DNA from: Saccharothrix sp. S26
GTDB taxonomy: Bacteria; Actinomycetota; Actinomycetes; Mycobacteriales; Pseudonocardiaceae
NCBI RefSeq assembly: GCF_021390395.1
Contig: NZ_JAJUWT010000010.1
Location: forward strand, 248,001-312,000
Reading direction: 5' to 3'
DNA length: 64,000 bases
The notes beneath the pieces are model-generated. The model was given only the letters and a program-made list of their open reading frames with translations. It had not been told where the DNA came from and ran no database searches. The first letter of the stretch is position 1, and each line of letters begins with the position of its first letter. Shown here one piece after another: positions 1 through 8,860 of the stretch. The translations under genes were made by a program, and so were the position numbers.

Positions 1-511
1 CGTCCTCGCCGAACCGCTCGACCAGGATCGCCCGCGCGCCCTGCAACGCGGCGGCGACGTCCGGGACCTCCTCGGTCACGAACGCCTTCGCCACCTCCTG
101 CGGGTCCTGCGTCGGGTCGCCCAGCAAGCCGTCGGCGAGCGGTTCGAGGCCCTGCTCGCGCGCGATCTGGGCCTTGGTCCGGCGCTTCGGCTTGAACGGC
201 AGGTAGAGGTCTTCCAGCCGGGCCTTGGAGTCGGCGGCCAGGATCGAGGCCTCCAGCGCCTCGTCCAGCTTGCCCTGCGACCGGATGGACTCGAGCACAG
301 CCGCCCGGCGTTCCTCCAGCTCGCGCAGGTAGCCCAGCCGTTCCTCCAGCGTGCGGAGCTGGGCGTCGTCGAGCGCGCCGGTCGCTTCCTTGCGGTAGCG
401 GGCGATGAAGGGAACGGTGGAACCACCGTCGAGCAGGTCGACGGCGGCGCTGACCTGCCCGGCCCGCACCCCGAGCTCGTCGGCGATCCTCTGGTGAATG
501 GCTGTGGTCAC
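1..511 (-). CDS. tex: Tex-family RNA-binding transcription accessory protein, N-terminal part
   Basis: Reading from the GTG at 511 leftwards gives about 170 residues that run off the window edge. The N-terminus ([15 protein letters not shown], then [17 protein letters not shown] and [16 protein letters not shown]) is the typical start of Tex proteins, which are usually near 780 residues. The missing part should hold the YqgF-like, HhH and C-terminal S1 RNA-binding domains. Tex is a cytoplasmic nucleic-acid-binding protein implicated in transcription and RNA decay. The GTG was chosen because it directly precedes the conserved helix; an upstream ATG lies in another frame. Truncation is only an effect of the window. 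Confidence 0.9.
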   Translation of the reverse strand, partial: MTTAIHQRIADELGVRAGQVSAAVDLLDGGSTVPFIARYRKEATGALDDAQLRTLEERLGYLRELEERRAAVLESIRSQGKLDEALEASILAADSKARLEDLYLPFKPKRRTKAQIAREQGLEPLADGLLGDPTQDPQEVAKAFVTEEVPDVAAALQGARAILVERFGED

Positions 512-611
512 AGCGAGCCATTGTGCCCTGCCCGCCGGGGCGCGTTCGGGCACCCCGACCCGGCCGGCTGGGCCGACCGGGTCAACGCCGGTCCGCCCGC
601 CGGCGCCGCCG

Positions 612-1391
612 TCACGGGAGGAGCTTGGTGAGGACCGCGACGTCCGACTCGTCCTCGGGCAGGTACATCGCCTTGACCACCATGCCGCGCTGCACCTGCG
701 GGATCGACATCGGCGGCAGCTTCTTCTCCTGCGTCACGTCGAACGTGGTGCCGTCCGGGCGGGTCACGCGCAGGCTCAGCCGCAACGCGGTCCGGCCGTC
801 GGGGGTCTGCCCGGTCGGGACCATGTCCAGCACGACGGCGCTGGTCTCGACGCCCTCCTCGGTGATGCGCAGCTGGTGCGGCGTCAGGATGCCCTTGGCC
901 ACGTGCACGCGGTCGAGGGCGGCTTGGAGCTCGTGCGGCGGCGCGTCGGTGGCGAGCACCGCGCGGCCGTCGGACAGGTAGCGGACCGGCAGGATCGCGC
1001 CCGGCTGCACGAGGGACAGCTCGGTGATGTCGACGACCTGCCGCGCGGTGGCCGGGAACGTGCGGCCGTCCGCGGTGTCGACCTGGAACCGGATGTCGAG
1101 CTGGGGCTGGTCGTTGACGGTCAGGCCGGTCCGCGCCACGCCCACGACCGTGCCCATGCCGATCGGCGCGTCGCGGAACTCCTTGGGCACGCCGCCGGTC
1201 AGGGCCGCGAAACCGCCGGCGAACAGCCTGCTCGTCGAGAACAGGGTGGGCACGGCGAACACGAGGACGAAGGGGCCGACCAGCCAGCCGTTCAGCCAGG
1301 CGGACACGTCGTCGCCCGAGAGGCCGCCCGCGACCCACGCCGCGGTGAGGCCCAGCCCGACGGTGAGACCGAGCCAGGGGAGTGCCTTCAT
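612..1391 (-). CDS. Membrane-anchored hypothetical protein
   Basis: This is a 259-residue protein of unknown function. Residues 1-25 and about 32-55 are two hydrophobic segments. The remaining ~190 residues are a predicted extracytoplasmic or cytoplasmic beta-rich region with two similar halves, each containing an 'R(L/F)xVxxxDGxTF' strand followed by a 'vV.(I/P)..(L/M)QxGxxxxxxYLP' pattern. That suggests an internal duplication of a small beta domain of the sort found in DUF3592-like proteins. A GGAAGGA ribosome site lies 9 nt before the ATG. It follows the propeller-like gene by 21 nt on the same strand, so the two are probably cotranscribed. No catalytic motif was recognised. Confidence 0.8.
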   Translation of the reverse strand: MKALPWLGLTVGLGLTAAWVAGGLSGDDVSAWLNGWLVGPFVLVFAVPTLFSTSRLFAGGFAALTGGVPKEFRDAPIGMGTVVGVARTGLTVNDQPQLDIRFQVDTADGRTFPATARQVVDITELSLVQPGAILPVRYLSDGRAVLATDAPPHELQAALDRVHVAKGILTPHQLRITEEGVETSAVVLDMVPTGQTPDGRTALRLSLRVTRPDGTTFDVTQEKKLPPMSIPQVQRGMVVKAMYLPEDESDVAVLTKLLP

Positions 1392-1412
1392 GGTGTGTCG
1401 TCCTTCCAGTGA

Positions 1413-2510
1413 TCAGCGGTGGGAACCGAAGAAGTCGGCGAGGCCGATGCCGAGGGGCACCACCTGCCCGTCACCGCGGGCGGCGGCGAGCAGCTCGCCC
1501 GCGGCGAGCGCCGTGACGCCGTCCGGGCCGACGAGGGCGCGGTCCACCCGTGAGTCGACCGCCAACGTGGCGGTGACCTGCCCGGTGGCCAGGGAGACCA
1601 GGCTGAGCGCGAGACCCTGGTCGTTCACCGAGCGCTGGTGCTCGACCAGCACGTGCCCGGTGGCGGCGGCGACCGCGGTGACGCCGTCGACCACCAGCCG
1701 CGCGCCCTGGAACGCGGTCGCGCCCACCGGGACCTCGCGGCCGTCGGCGGTGACGCGGACCAGCACGCTGCCCGGCGTGCCGTCCGGCGCCTGCCGCAGC
1801 GCGACCCGTTCGACGCCGGAGTTCAGCAGGGCCTCGACGCCGGTCGCGCTGGTCGGCGCGCCGGGTCCGCGCTGCACCGACAGCCGGCCGGACCAGGCGG
1901 CGGCCGTCGCCGCGTCGACCGGCGTGGCCGCCACCTCGTCCAGCCCGATCGCCACCACCCCTCCGGTGGCGGTCATGGCCATCACCCGGTGGCCGTCCGG
2001 GTCGTAGGCGTAGGCCGTCCGCACCGCCGCGAACGCGTCGCCGAGCCCCTCGACCCCCGCGCCCTCGGCGATCACCGACCCGTCCGCCAGCGCGACGACG
2101 ACCAGCCCGGAGTCGGTGGCCAGGTAGGCGTACCGCCGACCGGCGGCCAGCACCGACGCCTCCCAGATCAACCGGTCGGACAGCTGCGTGTCCCACAGCA
2201 CCTCGCCGGTGGCCGGGTCGGTGGCCGCGAGCCGCACCTGGAACAGGTCCTGCGTCATCATCTGGAACATGCCGCGCACGCCGTGCCGCGCGTAGGGCGC
2301 GAGCACCACGTCCCGCCCGTCGACCTCGGCGAACGCGAACCCGGGCTGCATCTCCACGTCCGGCTCCGGCGAGATCGCGTAGGAGCCGCCGAAGAACAGC
2401 AGCGCGAACAACACGAGCGGCGCCAGCAGCAGTGGGAGCACGCGTCGGCGGGGTGGCGGCGGGGTCTCGTAGGGCATCACCGGCGGGTACTGCGGCGGTG
2501 TCTGGTACAT
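1413..2510 (-). CDS. Membrane-anchored PQQ-like beta-propeller protein (PA2928-like)
   Basis: This is a 365-residue protein. A short Pro/Tyr-rich cytoplasmic start (MYQTPPQYPPV) leads to one transmembrane segment at about residues 24-43, then an extracytoplasmic domain with repeated strands of the PQQ/quinoprotein propeller type ('DPATGEVLWDTQLSDRL', 'ATGQVTATLAVDSRV'). It resembles the PA2928 family, whose function is unknown. The repeats lack the full tryptophan-docking motif of true quinoproteins, so binding of a cofactor cannot be claimed. The start was chosen at the ATG after GGGGGAACCC. It is divergent from the 2634 operon and likely leads a two-gene unit with the downstream membrane protein. 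Confidence 0.75.
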   Translation of the reverse strand: MYQTPPQYPPVMPYETPPPPRRRVLPLLLAPLVLFALLFFGGSYAISPEPDVEMQPGFAFAEVDGRDVVLAPYARHGVRGMFQMMTQDLFQVRLAATDPATGEVLWDTQLSDRLIWEASVLAAGRRYAYLATDSGLVVVALADGSVIAEGAGVEGLGDAFAAVRTAYAYDPDGHRVMAMTATGGVVAIGLDEVAATPVDAATAAAWSGRLSVQRGPGAPTSATGVEALLNSGVERVALRQAPDGTPGSVLVRVTADGREVPVGATAFQGARLVVDGVTAVAAATGHVLVEHQRSVNDQGLALSLVSLATGQVTATLAVDSRVDRALVGPDGVTALAAGELLAAARGDGQVVPLGIGLADFFGSHR

Positions 2511-2633
2511 GGGTTCCCCCCGTTCGGTCGTGACGGGGGAGAGCTTCGGCCGCCCGGCTCGCCTACCGGTCCCAGGAACGCCGGTTCGCGAGTCCGCCAC
2601 CAGCGGTGATCGGGTTCCACTACGCTCGGACGG

Positions 2634-3881
2634 GTGACCACCGCCCGAGCCGCGACGCTGCCGCGCGGCGCGCTGGTCGCGCGGGCGTGGGCCGGGCTGG
2701 GCGACGCGGTCGCGCCGCTGAGCAACCCGGCGGGCCGCCCGCTGACCCGCACGGTGAAGCTGATCCTCGACCCGCTGGTGCTGCGGCCGGTGCTGCACCC
2801 CGAGTTCGCCGCGGGCGCGATCGCCGTCGAGCACGCCGACGCGCTGGTGTCCCGGATCGCCGACGCGGGCCCCGTGCTGGCCGCGACGGCGAGTTGGTTC
2901 GCGGTGCTGAAGAGGGAGCGCCGCCGCCGCTGGATCACCGACGGCAACCCGCAGGACCTCTACTTCCAGCGCTGCTTCGAGCTGGCCACGGCGCACGGCG
3001 AACCCGGCCCGGACGCCGCGGACGTCGCCGCCGACGTGCTGGCAGAGGTCCACGGCCGGGAAGGGCCGACCGTCGCCGCGCTGCGCGACCACGTGACCGA
3101 CCCGGCCAACGCCACCGAGCTGACCGAGCTGCTGGCGTCCGCGTGGGCCGCCCGCGCGCCCGAGCCCGTCCCGCACACCCCGCCGGCGACCTCCGCGTTC
3201 CTGGCCACCTGCGCCGTCGCACCGGACCGCGCGTTGTTCGACGCGCTGGTCGCGGGCCGCGCCGGCACCGCGGGCGCGGCCGGCCTCGACCGGCCCGGTG
3301 TGGCGCTGGCGCACGGGCTGACCTCGCGTGACGTGCCGGTGCGCCCCGAGCTGGGCCGGGACGCGTCGAAGGCGAACCTGCCGCGGCCGTTCGACCGGTC
3401 GATCGTCCAACGGCTGTTCGCGCCGCTGACCAACGCGTTCCAGCGGGCGGGCCTGGCGGACGTGCCGACGTTGGTGCGGCGCGAGATCGCCCGGTCGGCG
3501 GGCCCGTGGCAGCTCGCCGCCGAGGAGAGCCGGCTGGTCGTGGTCCTGGGCCGGGACGCGTCGGCCGACCTGGTCGGCCCGCCGGCGGGCGAGCCGGGCT
3601 CCGCCGCGGCCAGGTTGCGGTCGCGGTGGGAGCGGGAGGCGTACGTGCACCGCGTGCTGCGGGTGCCGTCGGCCGCGCCGCCGGAGGTCCGCGCCGACGT
3701 GCGCGGGGTGCGGGAGGCGTACCTGCGGCGGCTGTGGGTGCGGCTGCACGGCCGCGAGCTGCGCCACGACCCCGTGACGCCCGACCAGGTGTGGGACGTG
3801 CTCGACGGCGTGCTGCGGTCGGTGATCCTGGACCAGCGCGACCGGCTGCGGTCGGCGCTGGAACGGGAGGCCGTGGCATGA
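2634..3881 (+). CDS. Hypothetical protein, first gene of the TPR/CHAT operon
   Basis: This is a 415-residue, Ala/Arg-rich, mostly helical protein that I cannot assign to a family. There is no signal peptide and no clear membrane segment. Notable stretches are a basic patch LKRERRRRW near residue 87 and a conserved-looking 'GRDASKANLPRPFDRSIVQRLFAPL' region around residues 240-265. Its stop overlaps the next gene's start by 4 nt (ATGA), and the following junctions are coupled in the same way, so it is expected to be made in fixed ratio with a TPR protein and a CHAT protein. It could be a sensor, an adaptor or the target of the protease; the sequence does not decide which. Confidence 0.8.
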   Translation: MTTARAATLPRGALVARAWAGLGDAVAPLSNPAGRPLTRTVKLILDPLVLRPVLHPEFAAGAIAVEHADALVSRIADAGPVLAATASWFAVLKRERRRRWITDGNPQDLYFQRCFELATAHGEPGPDAADVAADVLAEVHGREGPTVAALRDHVTDPANATELTELLASAWAARAPEPVPHTPPATSAFLATCAVAPDRALFDALVAGRAGTAGAAGLDRPGVALAHGLTSRDVPVRPELGRDASKANLPRPFDRSIVQRLFAPLTNAFQRAGLADVPTLVRREIARSAGPWQLAAEESRLVVVLGRDASADLVGPPAGEPGSAAARLRSRWEREAYVHRVLRVPSAAPPEVRADVRGVREAYLRRLWVRLHGRELRHDPVTPDQVWDVLDGVLRSVILDQRDRLRSALEREAVA

Positions 3882-4879
3882 GGGTCACCCGCGCGGCCGA
3901 TGTCGTGGTCGGCGACTGGCCCACCTCACCCGAGGTGGTGGCACTGCTGGAGTGCTCCGGCGCGCTGCTGGCGTGGGACGTCCTGGCCGACGACCCCGTG
4001 CCCGCCGCCCGCGTGCACGACCCGGGGCGCGCGGCCGAGTGGCTGTGGGAAATCTACGGCGACGCGGCGGACGCGATCCTCGGTGACGCCGAGGAGGTGG
4101 CGGCGACCGACCCCGGCGATCGGCACGTCCGCGACGCGTGCCGCCGGGCCGCGCAGCTGAACTGGGCCGGGGCGTGGTGGCCCGCGTCGGTCACGGCCGG
4201 TGTGCCCGCGCTGGACCCCGCCGTGCTGCACGCGGAGCTGGCGGTGGCGCTGTCCACTGTGGAGCACCTGCTGGACGATCCCGACGCGGTGGAACGGGCG
4301 TTGGCGTCGGTGGTGGAGCCGGACGCGTCCGAGCCCGCGTTGACGGCGTTGGCCGAACGGGTCGTCGCCCTGGCCGAGGACTACGGGGTGGTCCTGCGGC
4401 CGGCCGAGGTGCCGGTCAGGTCCGGCTACGCCTTGGCCGCCGGTGGTTCCGCCCTGGCCGGTACCACCGCCCTGTCCGGCTCGTCCACTGTGGACTGGGC
4501 CTTGGTGCCGCACGGCGCGGTGGACGCCGCCGCGCCCGCCACGTGGGCCGTCGTGCGGCGGCAGGGGCGCACGGTGCTGGAGGTCTCCGTCGTGCCCGGA
4601 CCGACGCCGACCGCGCGGTTGGCCGCCCGGTTCGGCGAGGTCGACGTGACGCTGGACGGCGTCGACGAGGCGGGCCGGATCACCGGCTCCACGCCGGTGT
4701 CGGCGGCGGTGCTGCTGCTGCCGCCGGACCGCCGCGTGCTGACCGTCCACGCGCCGGGCTTCGCCGAACCCGCCGCACCGGACCCGGATGCCGCGGCCCG
4801 CCGTGACGCGATCATCGCCTACGCCCGCGCCCGGACCTCTTCGCCGACCGCGACCCTCACCGAGCGGACGGCGCGGTGA
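3878..4879 (+). CDS. Hypothetical protein, second gene of the TPR/CHAT operon
   Basis: This is a 333-residue soluble protein with no recognised family. The first half is acidic and rich in Trp and Ala (GDWPTSPEVV, AEWLWEIYGDAADAI, AQLNWAGAWWPASV). The second half, from about residue 190, looks like a beta domain (VDWALVPHGAVD, ATWAVVRRQGRTVLEVSVVP). The ATG is fixed by the ATGA overlap with the preceding stop, and its own stop overlaps the GTG of the TPR gene. A longer reading in the same frame exists upstream, but it runs antiparallel in sense to the codon use of the preceding gene and was not accepted. Its role is inferred only from position: a co-produced component of the CHAT system. Confidence 0.8.
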   Translation: MRVTRAADVVVGDWPTSPEVVALLECSGALLAWDVLADDPVPAARVHDPGRAAEWLWEIYGDAADAILGDAEEVAATDPGDRHVRDACRRAAQLNWAGAWWPASVTAGVPALDPAVLHAELAVALSTVEHLLDDPDAVERALASVVEPDASEPALTALAERVVALAEDYGVVLRPAEVPVRSGYALAAGGSALAGTTALSGSSTVDWALVPHGAVDAAAPATWAVVRRQGRTVLEVSVVPGPTPTARLAARFGEVDVTLDGVDEAGRITGSTPVSAAVLLLPPDRRVLTVHAPGFAEPAAPDPDAAARRDAIIAYARARTSSPTATLTERTAR

Positions 4880-6885
4880 GCGACTGGATGGGGTCGAACG
4901 ACGAGGGCGTGCGGCTCGCCGCCGCCGGTGACCTGGTCGGCGCGCGTGCCGCGCTCGAATCGGCCGTGGCGGCCGCGCCACCGCACGACCGCCCGCGGGT
5001 CCTGGTGAACCTGGCGCACGTCGTGGACCTGTCCGGCGATCCGCAGCAGGCAGCCGACCTGCGGACCCGGGCGTGGCAGGACGTCGAGGCGGCCCTGGTC
5101 GACGCCGACCCGCCGCGCCAGGTGGTGCTGCGCGACACCCGCGTCGCCCTGCTGATGACGGCCGGTCGCCTCGCCGAAGCGGAGGCCGACGCGACCGACC
5201 TGGTCGACCTGGCCGCGCGGCACGCCCCGGAGTACCTGGAGAACCTCTACACCAACCTGGCGCTGCTCGCCGAAGCGGCGGGCGACGACGAGCGCGCCGA
5301 GACCTACCGGGTGCTGGCCGACAACCCGGGTCGACAACCCCTCGGCCCGCGGTGGCGTCGGTTCGTGGAGCTGAACGCGGAGGGCGCGGTGCTCCTGGCC
5401 TCCGGTGACCGCGCCGCCGCCAGGTCCGCCTTCGAAGCCGCGCACCGCGAGGTCGTGGACCTCGCCGGACCCGACGACGTCGAGGCCGTGGTGTGCCTGG
5501 CCGGTGTCACCGGCAACCTCGCCGGGGTGGCCGACGACCCCCGTGACGCCGAGCGGTGGAGCACCGAAGCGGTCGAAGCCGCCCGGACCGCGTTGGCCGC
5601 CGTCGGTGACGCCTACGGCTCCGCCACGGTCCTCGTGAACGCCCTGGTGTCCCGTGCCGCGTCGCGGCACGCGCAGACGCGGCTGCCCGAGGCGTTGGCC
5701 GACCTGACCGAGGCCGTCGACCTCGTCACCGGGGCCGACGGCGGCGAGTGGTTCGAGGCCACCATCCGCACCGCCCGCGCCCGCGTGCTGACCACCGGCG
5801 GCTGGTTCGCCGAAGCGGCCGACGAGGCGCGGGCCGCGGTGGACCTCGCCCACGCCGTCGCACCGGAGCTGGCCGCGTCCGTGCACCTCACGTTGGCCGA
5901 GATCACCAGTGCGACCGGTGACCTCGCCGGGGCCGCCGACCACCTGGACCTGGCCCGCGAGTTCAGCGCCGCCACCGGTGACGTGCCCGGCCAGGCGACC
6001 GCCCTGCTCAGCTCCGCGCGCCTGGCGTACCTCGCCTCGGACCCCGACCGCGCCGACGCCCTGTACGGCGAGGCGGAAGCCCTGGTGGCCGACGACCCGC
6101 GCCGACTGGCGGCGTGCCTGCACGGCCGGGCGGCCGTCGCCGTCCTGCGCGGTCGGCCGGCCGAGGCGCTGGCGTTGGCCGACCGGGCGCTGCCGCTGCT
6201 GGACGCGCCGCTGGAGGCGCTGGCGCTGCACCAGGTCCGCGGCTCGGCGTTCGAGGCGGCGCAGGACTTCGCGGCGGCGGAGTCCTGCTACGCCGAGGCG
6301 ACGCGGGTGTGCGAGGCGGCCGGGCTGTGGCACGTCGCCCTGGGCATGGCGTGGTGGCGCGCGGACGCCCTGGTGCGCCGGGCCGCGACCGCCACCGGGG
6401 ACGAACGCCGGCGGCTCGGCCACCGCGCGCTGGACCTCGCGCTGCCCGCCGCACTGGCGTCGGAGGCCGTGCGGCACCGGTTCCCGCACGGCCCGCTGCG
6501 CGAACGCTGGGTCGCCCTGGCGAGCGCACCCGCCATCCGCTCGGCGTTGCTGGCCATCAGGGCCGTGCAGGACGTGACCCTGGCCGCCGAGTACGTCGAC
6601 CACCTCGCGGGCGCGGTGTCCCTGCACGCCGAGGGCGTCGCCCACCTCGACCGCACCGAGCTGGTGGGCCTGCCGGAGCCGCCGCCCGCCGAGGACCACC
6701 TGCCCTACGCCGCCGCCGGCCTGGCCACCGGTGCCGACCCCGCGTTCCCGGTGACGGGTTTCGAACCGCCGCCCAGGGTCAGGGCCGACCCCGCCGTGCC
6801 GAACGCCCTGGACGCCTGGATCGACGTCGCCGAGCGGCGCTACGGCTTCCCGGTCCGCTCCGGACGGGCGGTGGCGTCGTGGTGA
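4876..6885 (+). CDS. Tetratricopeptide-repeat protein, partner of the CHAT protein
   Basis: The 669 residues form almost wholly helical repeats of TPR type. Repeat-like units recur about every 34-40 residues with Ala-Leu-rich helices ('LAEAEADATDLVDLAARH', 'GDRAAARSAFEAAHREV', 'GRPAEALALADRALPLLDAP'). TPR arrays bind peptides or proteins. In many bacterial CHAT proteins the TPR region is fused upstream of the protease domain; here it is a separate gene immediately before it. Start at GTG 4876 in a GTGA overlap with the preceding stop. The last ~40 residues (NALDAWIDVAERRYGFPVR) are not TPR-like and may be the contact to the next protein. Confidence 0.88.
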   Translation: MSDWMGSNDEGVRLAAAGDLVGARAALESAVAAAPPHDRPRVLVNLAHVVDLSGDPQQAADLRTRAWQDVEAALVDADPPRQVVLRDTRVALLMTAGRLAEAEADATDLVDLAARHAPEYLENLYTNLALLAEAAGDDERAETYRVLADNPGRQPLGPRWRRFVELNAEGAVLLASGDRAAARSAFEAAHREVVDLAGPDDVEAVVCLAGVTGNLAGVADDPRDAERWSTEAVEAARTALAAVGDAYGSATVLVNALVSRAASRHAQTRLPEALADLTEAVDLVTGADGGEWFEATIRTARARVLTTGGWFAEAADEARAAVDLAHAVAPELAASVHLTLAEITSATGDLAGAADHLDLAREFSAATGDVPGQATALLSSARLAYLASDPDRADALYGEAEALVADDPRRLAACLHGRAAVAVLRGRPAEALALADRALPLLDAPLEALALHQVRGSAFEAAQDFAAAESCYAEATRVCEAAGLWHVALGMAWWRADALVRRAATATGDERRRLGHRALDLALPAALASEAVRHRFPHGPLRERWVALASAPAIRSALLAIRAVQDVTLAAEYVDHLAGAVSLHAEGVAHLDRTELVGLPEPPPAEDHLPYAAAGLATGADPAFPVTGFEPPPRVRADPAVPNALDAWIDVAERRYGFPVRSGRAVASW

Positions 6886-8066
6886 CCGTGCAGCTCAAGC
6901 TGGTCGACGCGGGCGACCTGTACGTGTCGTGGCGGTGGGAGCACGAACCGGGCGAACCTCGCGTGATCGCCGTGCCGCGCGACCTCGTGGCGGCCACGCT
7001 GGACGAGTGGGCCGAAGCGGTGCCGTCGCCGTTGCCGGGGGAGACCGCCGACCGGGCCCTGCGCCGCGCGCTCACCCGCGGCCCGCTCGTGGACCCCGAG
7101 CGCGAGCGCGACCTGGCCACCAGATTGGCCCGGGCCCTGATCCCGCACCGGCTGGCCGTCGAGCTGAACTCGTTCCTCGCCCAGGGGGTCCGGCCGCACC
7201 TGCGCGTGCAACCCTCGCCCTCCACCGCCCTGGTGCCGTGGGAGGCGCTGCGGATCGACGAAGGCCGACGGGCGGTGCACGACACCACCGTCTCCGTGCT
7301 GCCGCCCGCCACCGTGGCCAACGCCCCGACCCGCCGCGTCACCCCGTTCGATCCACAAGGGACGGTCGTCGCCGTGCTCGACCCCGTGGTGCCGGGGTTT
7401 GCCGACGACTCGGCCCTGGGCTCCGTCCTGGGGCCCGCGCCGGAACTGGCCGGGCTGGGCCGCGTGCGCCGCGACGACCTCGACCGCGACCACCTCGAAC
7501 GGGCGCTCGCCACCGCCGCGCGCCTGCTGTACGTCGGCCACGTGACCACGGGCGGCCACGGGCTGGGCGCCTGCCTGCACCTGTCCTGCACCGCCGCCAC
7601 CACGGGTCGGGCCGCCCCGCTCGGCGCGCACCGCCCCCTGACCGCCGCCGACCTCGTGCTGGGCCACCGCCCCGGCCCCGTGCGCCCGTGGCGCCTGCCG
7701 CCCCGCGTGGCCCTGGTGGCCTGCGAGAGCGGCGGCGACTTCCGGTTCGCCGAACCGTCCGGCCTGGTCACGGCCATGGTGCACGGCGGGGCGGAGCACG
7801 TCGCCGCGACGAGGTGGACGCTGCCGACCGACGAAGGGCTGCGCCGACTGGTCCCCGGCTTCCCGCCGACCCCCGTGCTCGCGCCGGCCGTGCTCGCCCT
7901 GGACGCCGCCCACCGCGCGCCCGACCCGGTGACCGCCCTCAACGACTGGCAACGCGCCGCCGCCACCCGGTGGGAGGACACCGGCGACCTCACCTGCTCG
8001 CCGCTGGTGTGGGCCGCGTTCACCACCACCTGGGCACCGCCGCCGCGGCGGACCTGGGACCGGTAG
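6882..8066 (+). CDS. CHAT-domain caspase-like cysteine protease
   Basis: This is a 394-residue protein. Residues about 1-110 form an N-terminal region (VTVQLKLVDAGDLYVSW), and residues about 120-385 match the CHAT (caspase HetF associated with TPR) peptidase fold. The expected dyad is visible: His220 in LLYVGHVTTGG and Cys281 in VALVACESGG. After the Cys comes the usual 'GL(V/S)xAMxxGGAExVxAxxW' segment. CHAT proteins are cytoplasmic proteases or scaffolds in immune-like and conflict systems. GTG 6882 gives a 4-nt GTGA overlap, matching the other junctions in the operon; GTG 6879 is the alternative. The substrate is unknown. Confidence 0.88.
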   Translation: MTVQLKLVDAGDLYVSWRWEHEPGEPRVIAVPRDLVAATLDEWAEAVPSPLPGETADRALRRALTRGPLVDPERERDLATRLARALIPHRLAVELNSFLAQGVRPHLRVQPSPSTALVPWEALRIDEGRRAVHDTTVSVLPPATVANAPTRRVTPFDPQGTVVAVLDPVVPGFADDSALGSVLGPAPELAGLGRVRRDDLDRDHLERALATAARLLYVGHVTTGGHGLGACLHLSCTAATTGRAAPLGAHRPLTAADLVLGHRPGPVRPWRLPPRVALVACESGGDFRFAEPSGLVTAMVHGGAEHVAATRWTLPTDEGLRRLVPGFPPTPVLAPAVLALDAAHRAPDPVTALNDWQRAAATRWEDTGDLTCSPLVWAAFTTTWAPPPRRTWDR

Positions 8067-8112
8067 GGGAGCCGGCCGCGCCTAACGTCCTGCGTCAAAA
8101 AGGGGTGAGGAC

Positions 8113-8577
8113 GTGTTCGGGTCGAAGGACGAGGCGCTGCACACGCGGTTGCGGGAGCTGGAGGGCCGCGTCGAGCGGCTGACCAACCTCCTGGGCGCGC
8201 TGGCAGATGACGGGGAGCGGTACGCGCGGCTGCACGAGCTGGCGGAGCGGACCGACGGCGCGCTGCGGTCGTTGGAAGGTCGGGCGGCGCGGGCGGGCAT
8301 CGGCCTGCCGCGCTTCCAGGCCGCGCTGGACACCGTCTACCAGGCCGAAACGTACGGCTACGTGGCCGTGTACTTCGTCGGCGGCCGGACCGCGCGGGTG
8401 CGGCTGCTCGTCGGGCCCCAGAGCCCGCCCACCACCAGCGTGGGCTACGCCGATTCGGGCAGCGACATCAACTCCTACATCGGCGGCGTCGTGCGGCCCG
8501 GCGAGTTCTGGCTGGTCGCGACCCACCGGCCGGGGATGCGAGCCGGTTTCGAGTGCGTCTTCACGCCGCTGTTCTGA
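8113..8577 (+). CDS. Small coiled-coil hypothetical protein downstream of CHAT
   Basis: This is a 154-residue protein with a good ribosome site (AAGGGGTGAGGAC before the GTG). Residues 1-60 are a heptad-rich helix (LHTRLRELEGRVERLTNLLGAL), likely a coiled coil. Residues about 75-154 are a compact beta domain (YGYVAVYFVGGRTARVRLLVG ... NSYIGGVVRPGEFWLVATHR). There are no catalytic motifs. It lies 46 nt after the CHAT gene on the same strand, so it may be read from the same transcript. The long helix could serve for oligomerisation. No family was recognised. Confidence 0.75.
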   Translation: MFGSKDEALHTRLRELEGRVERLTNLLGALADDGERYARLHELAERTDGALRSLEGRAARAGIGLPRFQAALDTVYQAETYGYVAVYFVGGRTARVRLLVGPQSPPTTSVGYADSGSDINSYIGGVVRPGEFWLVATHRPGMRAGFECVFTPLF

Positions 8578-8860
8578 AGCGGGGATCCCGCCCGCGGCGC
8601 GTCCGACATCGCGAGCCGCGGCACGTGCCGACCTACTTTGCGCGGCTGTGGCGTCCGGAACCTGCGCTCAAGGAGGGCGTTTGAGCGCCTGAACGAGTGG
8701 AGCGGGCCGGCTCGGAGAGTTAAGGAGCGGGCGATCACCGGTCACGAACCGGTGGGAGAACCGCGACAACTGATGAAACCGCTCGGCGACCGGGACGTGG
8801 CGGCGCGACACCGTGTCTCATGGGAAGGATCGGTTTCGCCGCTGAGAGGGGAACGTCCTG
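8578..8860. promoter_or_regulatory. Intergenic region before the P450-rppA pair
   Basis: There is no convincing coding sequence here. The region holds the presumed promoter of the P450 gene and a GAGAGGGGAAC ribosome-binding stretch just before its GTG. The inverted motif ACCGGTCACGAACCGGT lies at about 8738-8754 and could be an operator or a weak hairpin. Confidence 0.4.
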
